Part shown: one piece after another, positions 2,682-7,547 of the stretch
Position numbering within the stretch: position 1 is the stretch's first letter
How the letters are laid out: every line of letters starts with the position of its first letter
Assembly: GCA_013812995.1 (NCBI GenBank)
Contig: JACCSL010000751.1
Location: 1-7,547 of the forward strand
Direction of reading: 5' to 3'
Origin: Ardenticatenales bacterium
Lineage (GTDB): Bacteria; Chloroflexota; Anaerolineae; Ardenticatenales; Ardenticatenaceae
DNA length: 7,547 nucleotides
Position numbers and translations under genes: made by a program
The notes under the pieces: generated by a model
Told to the model about the DNA's origin: nothing
What the model saw: the letters and a program-made list of their open reading frames with translations, nothing else
Database searches by the model: none

Positions 2682-4328
2682 TCAGGCGGCGGCTCCCCCC
2701 TCCAGGTAGCGCTCCTGGAGGCGGAGCATCTGCTGGCAGTATACCTGAAATGCCCGCTCAGGCGCTCCAACCTGTATCCATTGGACACACTGCCGGACAA
2801 CCTGATACATGTCTTCCAGCACAAGGGCAGCCTCCTCATCCTCACGGATACGGTGCACGATGGTGGGGGCGAGGGCGTAGTAGCGGGCGACCAACGCTGC
2901 GCCTTCGGGCAGGTGCAACAAGTAGGTATCTCGGAACGAGCGCAGCACGGTCAATTCCTCGCAATCGTCGGACAGCCCCTTGTATTCCACACAGGCCGTA
3001 GTGAGGAAGCAGCAACCCGCCTCGTTGCTCTTCTTCTTGTTGCTCTTGCCGCCCTTGGTATTTTTGGTCGCTACCCTCGGCTTGATTTGTGCTTCCCTTT
3101 CCCGTTGCTTGGCCTCTTGTACGCGATGTTGTTGTTCTGCAACAGAGTGCTTCAGCACCTCGATCCGCTCGTTGATCTGCTCGATGGCTACCTCGCATTC
3201 CTTCCCTCCCAACTTCTGGTAGGCCCCTGCTGTCTGCTCAACATCGTCGAAGCTTTTCCCTGTCGGCCTCTCTGCAAGAACCTGCCCCAGCGCTCTATTA
3301 TCGCGCGTCCGCAGGACTGTCCGTAGCATGCCACGCTGTATGAGAAGGCCCCGTAGCTCCCCCTCGGAGTTATCTTTGGCGACTCTGAGGCGAGGTCCCT
3401 CTTCTAACATCCCTCCGATATTGCGCAGGACATAAGGTGCAAGAGTCGTTGGATTGGCGATGATTTCGGCGAGTACCTCTGTGGGTGTTCCAAATCTAAG
3501 GCCCATCCTCTCTGCTCCGCTTCTGCCTTTGTCCAGATCAATGTCTATCGCATTCCCCGCCTCGTCAATGATGATATTTTTGAAGTTGTTCTTGTTTCCA
3601 TACTCATCGTCCATGCCGCCAAGCGGATCATAGTTTTCAAACAGATCGGTCTTGCCGAGCAGCATGTCGAAGGCAGCAATGTTGCCGAATTGCTCCAGGG
3701 TGGCATCGCTGATCTCGTTAGAAGAGACTTCGTCAAGAGATTTGCCTTTGATGAATTTTTGAACGGTGGCGCGCTCGCTCTTGCTCAACTCGCGAGCGAG
3801 ATTCCCGTTTAGCGGCCCCAGTTTGTCTAGAATGCTTTTCGATGCCACCGAAGCAATATCGGGCGTATTTACCCCAAGGGATTTGGCGAGCTGGGCGGCG
3901 AAGAGGGGCATCTGCTTGTTGGTGGCCTTGACAACGAGAGGATCCTCGACTCCCATCTTGATCTTGTACGCGCCATCCGTGGCCCCTGCGTCAAACTTCG
4001 TGGCGGAAGTCGCTGCCTTGTTGAGTGCGCCCGTAGCGATTTCCTCGTCGAAGAAGCGCTGGACGATGCCAGGGCCAATGGCACGAGTCGTCGGCGCGGA
4101 GGTGGCGGGGGCGCACCGGAGGGGCTGGCCGGACGCGACGTACCGCGCGACCGCCTGGTTGCCGATGGTCCGTTGGAGCGCCAGCATCTCGGAGGGTTGG
4201 AGCGCAGAGGGAGGTATGTTCAGCGAGGGAGTCTGGTCCGAGGTAGGGCTGGACGGCTGAGGCATGCGCTCAGGCTTTCGGCGATGTTCCCTCGAGAGAC
4301 GCGCAGAGAAGACGGATTTTTGGACCAT
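2682..4328 (-). CDS. 548-residue protein: eCIS-effector-like N-terminus, possible kinase-like domain, CFI-box C-terminus
   Basis: The start at 4328 has GGAGA a few bases upstream. Residues 1-90 are disordered and contain MLALQRTIGNQAVARY (48-63), a motif seen at the head of many proteins linked to extracellular contractile injection systems and DUF4157 proteins. Residues 115-275 look like an atypical kinase fold: K134 in LVVKATNK, AAFDMLLGKTDLF (218-230), N251, then IIIDEAGNAIDIDLD (252-266). The order recalls actin-fragmin/PI-kinase-like or HipA-like kinases, but I cannot prove it. Residues 376-415 are a probable coiled coil, followed by a Lys-rich linker. From GCCFLTTAC (438-446) to the end is a CFI-box C-terminal domain. 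No signal peptide or membrane segment is seen. It could be an injected toxin; no cognate injection genes are in the window. Confidence 0.8.
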   Translation of the reverse strand: MVQKSVFSARLSREHRRKPERMPQPSSPTSDQTPSLNIPPSALQPSEMLALQRTIGNQAVARYVASGQPLRCAPATSAPTTRAIGPGIVQRFFDEEIATGALNKAATSATKFDAGATDGAYKIKMGVEDPLVVKATNKQMPLFAAQLAKSLGVNTPDIASVASKSILDKLGPLNGNLARELSKSERATVQKFIKGKSLDEVSSNEISDATLEQFGNIAAFDMLLGKTDLFENYDPLGGMDDEYGNKNNFKNIIIDEAGNAIDIDLDKGRSGAERMGLRFGTPTEVLAEIIANPTTLAPYVLRNIGGMLEEGPRLRVAKDNSEGELRGLLIQRGMLRTVLRTRDNRALGQVLAERPTGKSFDDVEQTAGAYQKLGGKECEVAIEQINERIEVLKHSVAEQQHRVQEAKQREREAQIKPRVATKNTKGGKSNKKKSNEAGCCFLTTACVEYKGLSDDCEELTVLRSFRDTYLLHLPEGAALVARYYALAPTIVHRIREDEEAALVLEDMYQVVRQCVQWIQVGAPERAFQVYCQQMLRLQERYLEGGAAA

Positions 4329-4374
4329 TGCTATCTCCAGTTAAGAGTTGCGGGGTGATTCCAGCCCTACACAG

Positions 4375-4404
4375 AGGATAAGTGAAAGCAAGAGATATTG
4401 TCAA
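4375..4404 (-). promoter_or_regulatory. Putative sigma-70-type promoter of the 548-residue gene
   Basis: On the minus strand TTGACA (4404-4399) is followed after 18 bases by TATCCT (4380-4375). It is about 45 bases upstream of the ATG at 4328. The same hexamers and spacing occur in the divergent promoter at 4438-4467. Confidence 0.55.
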
Positions 4405-4437
4405 TGGTCTATTTGGAAATGTTTTTATATTTGGTGC

Positions 4438-4467
4438 TTGACAAAGGCCGCTCCTTTCCGCTATCCT
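4438..4467 (+). promoter_or_regulatory. Putative sigma-70-type promoter of the trp operon
   Basis: TTGACA (4438-4443) and TATCCT (4462-4467) are separated by 18 bases, identical in both hexamers and in spacing to the divergent promoter at 4375-4404. Transcription would start near 4474, giving a leader of roughly 450 bases that includes the inverted repeat and the T-box. A second promoter closer to the T-box cannot be excluded. Confidence 0.5.
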
Positions 4468-4545
4468 TCGCCCCAACAATCGTAAAGCCAAAGACATTGA
4501 ACCGGAAAAGTACGCCCCGTACGTGCGCCAGAGAAGAAACCCCGA

Positions 4546-4638
4546 GAACGGAAAGTCAAAAGTCAAATTCCAAAAGTCAAAAGTAACGACCACGACATTA
4601 GCCTGGACTTTTGACTTATCACTTTTGACTTTCCGTTC
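4546..4638. repeat. Perfect 18-bp inverted repeat with internal AAAGTCAAAAGT repeats
   Basis: 4546-4563 (GAACGGAAAGTCAAAAGT) is the exact reverse complement of 4621-4638. Further copies of AAAAGTCAAAAGT lie between (around 4571-4583), and AGTCAAA recurs. There is no T run after the right arm, so it is not an ordinary terminator. A partial copy of the arm (GAACGGAAAGTC) occurs at 1488-1499. This looks like a dispersed palindromic repeat. It would sit in the trp leader if transcription starts at 4474. Confidence 0.75.
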
Positions 4639-4678
4639 ACCCGAGTGCTGGAAGGTTTCTCGCAGACGGCAGGGCTGA

Positions 4679-4911
4679 ATGGGCCGGGGAGTCGCAGGGT
4701 TGAAGCCGAGTAGGCCCTGCCGGAGCCGCCACCGTTATCAGGGCGATGGATTCGTCGGGAATGGCCCGACCGATCTCAGGAGTGAGGCTGGCAGACGCGC
4801 TCATCGCGCGTTTTTTGTTGGTCTAAGCCGGGTGGCACCACGGGAGATTCAACCTCTCGTCCCAGCAGCACAGCGACGGTATGTCGTTGGGCGCAGGACG
4901 GGAGGTTTTTT
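4679..4911 (+). promoter_or_regulatory. Tryptophan T-box leader controlling trpE-trpS-trpG
   Basis: The signature GGGTGGCACCACGGG is at 4830-4844. The bulge is TGGCACC (4833-4839); its variable base is C, which would pair with discriminator G73 of bacterial tRNA-Trp. The antiterminator can form from GGG (4830-4832) with CCC (4861-4863) and ACGGGA (4840-4845) with TCTCGT (4855-4860, one wobble). Upstream, AGTA (4709-4712) precedes a helix GCCCTG/CAGGGC (4714-4719, 4739-4744). It is followed by GA-TGG-A, so TGG at 4747-4749 is the likely specifier codon. A GC hairpin followed by six T (4795-4816) fits stem III, or could itself terminate. Uncharged tRNA-Trp should favour read-through. The exact 5' edge is uncertain. 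Confidence 0.88.
4852..4911 (+). terminator. T-box terminator hairpin
   Basis: ACCTCTCGTCC (4852-4862) pairs with GGACGGGAGGT (4896-4906) over 11 bp with one wobble, and six T follow (4906-4911). A smaller hairpin (CAGCGAC/GTCGTTG) lies inside its loop. Its 5' arm contains the TCTCGTCC needed by the antiterminator, so the two folds exclude each other. Confidence 0.88.
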
Positions 4912-4928
4912 ATTGGCGCGGAGGAGCA

Positions 4929-6434
4929 ATGGTTACACCAGACAAGGAACAGTTCAGAGAGTTGGCGGCGCAGGGAACGTTGGTGCCTGTGTACCGGGAG
5001 TTGGCGGCGGACCTGGAGACGCCGGTCTCTGTGTTCTTGAAGCTTCGGGGGGAGGAACCTGCCTTCCTGCTGGAGTCCGTCGAGAAGGGAGAGCAGCAGG
5101 GGCGCTACTCGATTCTGGGCGTGGATTTGGCCCGCCAGATCGTGGCGCGTGGCCGCACGGTGGAGATTCGCGACAACGGGCGCTCGCATACCCGCACGCT
5201 GGAGCCGGGCGAGGATGCCCTGCACCTCGTCGAGGCGGAGCTGGCGCGCTGCTCGCCCGTGGAGGTGCAGGGCCTGCCGCGCTTTCATGGCGGGGCGGTG
5301 GGCTTCATCGGCTATGACCTGGTGGCGGCCTTCGAGCCCATCCTGGCTTTTCAGCGCAGCGCCGAGAGCCCAGTGCCCGATATGCACCTGCTGCTGACAG
5401 ATACGCTCGTCATCTTCGACCATGTGAAGCATCGGCTGCTGGTCATCGTCAATGCGCCGGTGGGCGAGGGGATTTCCACGGACGCGGCCTATGCCGATGC
5501 CATCGCGCGCATCGAGACGATTGTCGAGCGGTTGAGACGTCCGCTGCCGACCTTCCCTGAGCCAGTGGAGACGAGCGGGGCTCCCGACGACTTCCAGCCC
5601 AGCCTCAGCCGCGAGCAGTTCGAGGCGAACGTGTGCACCGCGAAGGAACACATTGCCGCGGGCGATATCTTTCAGGTGGTGCTCTCGCAGCGGCTCACGC
5701 GGCAGACAAAGGCCGAGCCCTTCGCGATCTACCGCACCCTGCGCCGCATCAACCCCTCGCCCTACATGTTCTTCTTCGACTTCCCTGCCCAGCCAGACGG
5801 CGAGCGCGTCGCGCTCATCGGGGCCTCGCCCGAGATGATGGTGCGGCTGGAGGGCAGGACGGCCACGGTGCGCCCCATCGCAGGCACCAAGCCGCGCGGC
5901 AGCACGCGCCAGGAGGACGAGGCACTGGCGGCAGAACTCCACGCCGACCCCAAGGAGCGCGCCGAGCATATCATGCTCGTGGACCTGGGGCGCAACGATC
6001 TGGGGCGGGTGAGCGAGTACGGGAGCGTCAAGGTCCACGATTTCATGATTACCGAGCGCTACTCTCACGTTATGCACCTTGTCAGCGAGGTGACGGGACA
6101 ACTGCGCGCGGATCGAAGCGGCTACGATCTCTTCCGCGCCACCTTCCCGGCGGGAACCGTCTCCGGCGCGCCCAAGATTCGCGCCATGCAGATCATTGAG
6201 GGGCTGGAGCAATTGCCGCGCGGCCCCTACGCGGGGGCGGTGGGCTACTTTGGTTACAACGGGAACCTCGACACCTGCATCACGCTGCGCACCCTCTGGA
6301 TGATCGGCGATACCGTTCACCTCCAGGCAGGAGCAGGCATCGTCGCAGACAGCGACCCGGCGACGGAGTGGCAGGAAACGCTGCACAAGGCCCGCGCCCT
6401 CGGCGTCGCCATCGACATGGCAGAGCGCTCATAA
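4929..6434 (+). CDS. trpE: Anthranilate synthase component I
   Basis: This 501-residue enzyme subunit converts chorismate and ammonia (supplied from glutamine by TrpG) to anthranilate, the first step of tryptophan synthesis in the cytoplasm. The feedback site motif LLES is at 47-50 with S61 downstream, so inhibition by tryptophan is expected. The chorismate-binding domain is complete: GDIFQVVLSQR (245-255), NPSPYMFFF (275-283), GASPEM (298-303), PIAGTKPRG (316-324), LVDLGRNDLGRV (350-361), TFPAGTVSGAPK (405-416) and AGAGIVADSDPATEW (467-481). The ATG at 4929 was chosen over an earlier in-frame ATG at 4881, because 4881 lies in the terminator hairpin and GGAGGAG (4920-4926) stands just before 4929. 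The gene follows the T-box directly and is 20 bases from trpS. Confidence 0.96.
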   Translation: MVTPDKEQFRELAAQGTLVPVYRELAADLETPVSVFLKLRGEEPAFLLESVEKGEQQGRYSILGVDLARQIVARGRTVEIRDNGRSHTRTLEPGEDALHLVEAELARCSPVEVQGLPRFHGGAVGFIGYDLVAAFEPILAFQRSAESPVPDMHLLLTDTLVIFDHVKHRLLVIVNAPVGEGISTDAAYADAIARIETIVERLRRPLPTFPEPVETSGAPDDFQPSLSREQFEANVCTAKEHIAAGDIFQVVLSQRLTRQTKAEPFAIYRTLRRINPSPYMFFFDFPAQPDGERVALIGASPEMMVRLEGRTATVRPIAGTKPRGSTRQEDEALAAELHADPKERAEHIMLVDLGRNDLGRVSEYGSVKVHDFMITERYSHVMHLVSEVTGQLRADRSGYDLFRATFPAGTVSGAPKIRAMQIIEGLEQLPRGPYAGAVGYFGYNGNLDTCITLRTLWMIGDTVHLQAGAGIVADSDPATEWQETLHKARALGVAIDMAERS

Positions 6435-6454
6435 TTTAAATGAGGAGAATAACC

Positions 6455-7468
6455 ATGACCGAAACAAAGCAGAAACGAGTCCTCAGCGGCATCCAGCCGT
6501 CGGGGGAGATTCACCTGGGCAACTACCTGGGCGCGGTGAAGGGCTGGGTGGACCGACAGGCGGAGAAGGAAAACTTCTTCTGCATCGTGGATCTGCACAG
6601 CCTGACCGTGCCGCAGGAGCCCGAGGCGCTGCGCCACCAGACGCGCTCGCTGGCGGCGATCTTGTTCGCGGCGGGGCTCGACCCGGCGAAGAGCACCGTG
6701 TTCATCCAGAGCCACGTCCGCGCGCACGCGGAGAGCTGCTGGCTGCTGAACTGCGTCACGCCGCTCGGCTGGTTGCAGCGTATGACGCAGTACAAGGACA
6801 AGGCAGGCAAGCAGGAAAGCGTGCTGATGGGCCTCCTCGACTATCCGGTGCTCATGGCGGGCGATATTCTGCTCTACGATGCCAATGAGGTGCCGGTGGG
6901 CGAGGACCAGAAGCAGCACGTCGAGCTGGCACGGGACATTGGCCAGCGCTTCAACAGCATCTACGGCGACTTCTTCGTGATTCCGCAGCCGGTCATCCCG
7001 GAGGTGGGCGCGCGCGTGATGGGGCTGGACGACCCCACGGTGAAAATGTCCAAGAGCTACTCGCATATTCGCGGCCACGCCGTGCGCCTACTGGACGATG
7101 CCAAGGAGTTGGAACGCTCCATCAAGCGCGCCGTGACCGACTCGGGGAACGAGATTCGCTTTTCGGAGGAGCCGGAGCGGGCAGGCGTGAACAACCTGCT
7201 GGGTATCTACAAGGCCATCACCGGGAAGAGCGTGGCCGACTGCGAGGCCGATTTCAGCGACGCGCGCGGCTACGGCGACCTCAAGAAGCGAATTGCGGAG
7301 GTTGTCATCGAGGAGCTAAGCCCCATCCGCGAGCGCTACCATACCCTCATGGCAAACCCCGACGACCTGGACGAGTTGCTCGCGCGCGGGGCGGAGCAGG
7401 CGCGCACGCTGGCCGAGCCGAAGGTAGCGGAGATGCGGCGGCTGATGGGGCTGGTGTTACCGAAATAG
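6455..7468 (+). CDS. trpS: Tryptophanyl-tRNA synthetase
   Basis: This 337-residue class I aminoacyl-tRNA synthetase charges tRNA-Trp. The HIGH-type motif is PSGEIHLGNYLGA (15-27), and the second signature is TVKMSKS (195-201). MAGDILLYDANEVPVGEDQ (134-152) is the typical substrate-binding segment. Length is normal for bacterial TrpS. AGGAGA (6443-6448) precedes the ATG at 6455, so this start is preferred to the in-frame ATG at 6440, which overlaps the ribosome binding site. Placement between trpE and trpG behind a Trp T-box means that low charging of tRNA-Trp raises both tryptophan synthesis and charging capacity. Confidence 0.96.
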   Translation: MTETKQKRVLSGIQPSGEIHLGNYLGAVKGWVDRQAEKENFFCIVDLHSLTVPQEPEALRHQTRSLAAILFAAGLDPAKSTVFIQSHVRAHAESCWLLNCVTPLGWLQRMTQYKDKAGKQESVLMGLLDYPVLMAGDILLYDANEVPVGEDQKQHVELARDIGQRFNSIYGDFFVIPQPVIPEVGARVMGLDDPTVKMSKSYSHIRGHAVRLLDDAKELERSIKRAVTDSGNEIRFSEEPERAGVNNLLGIYKAITGKSVADCEADFSDARGYGDLKKRIAEVVIEELSPIRERYHTLMANPDDLDELLARGAEQARTLAEPKVAEMRRLMGLVLPK

Positions 7469-7482
7469 AAGGAGAGTTGTTC

Positions 7483-7547
7483 ATGACGGTTCTACTCATC
7501 GACAATTACGATTCGTTCACCTACAACCTGGCGCAGTACCTGGGCGA
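7483..7547 (+). CDS. trpG: Anthranilate synthase component II (glutamine amidotransferase), start only
   Basis: Only about 21 codons lie in the window. The start MTVLLIDNYDSFTYNL is the classic N-terminus of TrpG/PabA glutamine amidotransferases, which supply ammonia to TrpE. AAGGAGAG (7469-7476) lies just upstream, 14 bases after the trpS stop, so it is translated as part of the same operon. PabA (folate pathway) has a very similar N-terminus; the trpE neighbour favours TrpG. Confidence 0.9.
   Translation, partial: MTVLLIDNYDSFTYNLAQYLG

Noticed and set aside
2622..3326. A 234-codon open frame on the plus strand opposite the 548-residue gene, and a similar 128-codon frame.
   Set aside because: They are antisense shadows; the minus-strand frame has a ribosome binding site, a promoter and recognisable domains.
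4501..4530. A GGGGCGTAC-like stretch on the minus strand near 4508-4520 as another scaffold copy.
   Set aside because: Only the outer-helix sequence is shared; there is no AAACTTGTACG partner and no tRNA part nearby.
4270..4593. Open frames in the divergent promoter region (4270-4593 minus, 4398-4586 plus).
   Set aside because: They cover promoters and the AAAGTC repeats, and their translations are repeat-derived low-complexity text.
4776..6386. A 536-codon open frame on the minus strand opposite trpE.
   Set aside because: It is an antisense shadow in GC-rich DNA; trpE is certain from its motifs.

Overview
The window comes from a fairly GC-rich bacterium. A tryptophan T-box in front of trpE-trpS-trpG, an IS630-type element, AAAGTCAAAAGT-type repeats and a CFI-box/eCIS-like protein together suggest Chloroflexota. 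That placement is an inference with modest confidence; no ribosomal or other marker gene is present.

Layout. (1) 4-1216: a complete IS630-family insertion sequence with TA target duplication, inverted ends and a transposase split by a -1 shift at an A8 run. (2) 1292-2599, minus strand: an RNA-rich accessory region. In transcription order it holds a scaffold RNA (unit 4, 2599-2506), a structured leader ending in an intrinsic terminator (2505-2268), a 77-residue protein gene (2249-2016), three circularly permuted tRNA genes (unit 1, 1972-1824; unit 2, 1810-1667; unit 3, 1641-1505), a tRNA-like gene in normal order (1480-1407) and a hairpin-rich RNA (1399-1292). (3) 2682-4328, minus strand: a 548-residue protein with an eCIS-effector-like N-terminus, a possible kinase-like middle and a CFI-box C-terminus; unit 4 lies in its 3' region. 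(4) 4375-4467: two divergent promoters with identical hexamers. (5) 4546-4638: a large inverted repeat. (6) 4679-7547, plus strand: Trp-type T-box leader, trpE, trpS and the start of trpG.

The main discovery is region 2. In units 1-3 the 3' part of a tRNA (T arm, 3' acceptor strand, in two cases CCA) comes before the 5' part (5' acceptor strand, D arm). The two acceptor strands of the same unit are complementary, so the acceptor end is closed as a hairpin. Each permuted body sits in the same scaffold: an outer helix of 9-12 bp, an asymmetric internal loop (CCCAnnnCGC opposite YAAACUU), an inner helix of 6-8 bp, then UACAA. The helix sequences differ from unit to unit but stay complementary, with G-U pairs only if the minus strand is the RNA. 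The tRNA is opened at a different place in each unit: variable region, D loop, anticodon stem. Unit 4 has the same scaffold with no tRNA body but two anticodon-arm-like hairpins. Circularly permuted tRNA genes are known from some algae and archaea; I know of no bacterial family like this.

The trp block is conventional. Uncharged tRNA-Trp should stabilise the T-box antiterminator and raise synthesis of anthranilate synthase and tryptophanyl-tRNA synthetase together.
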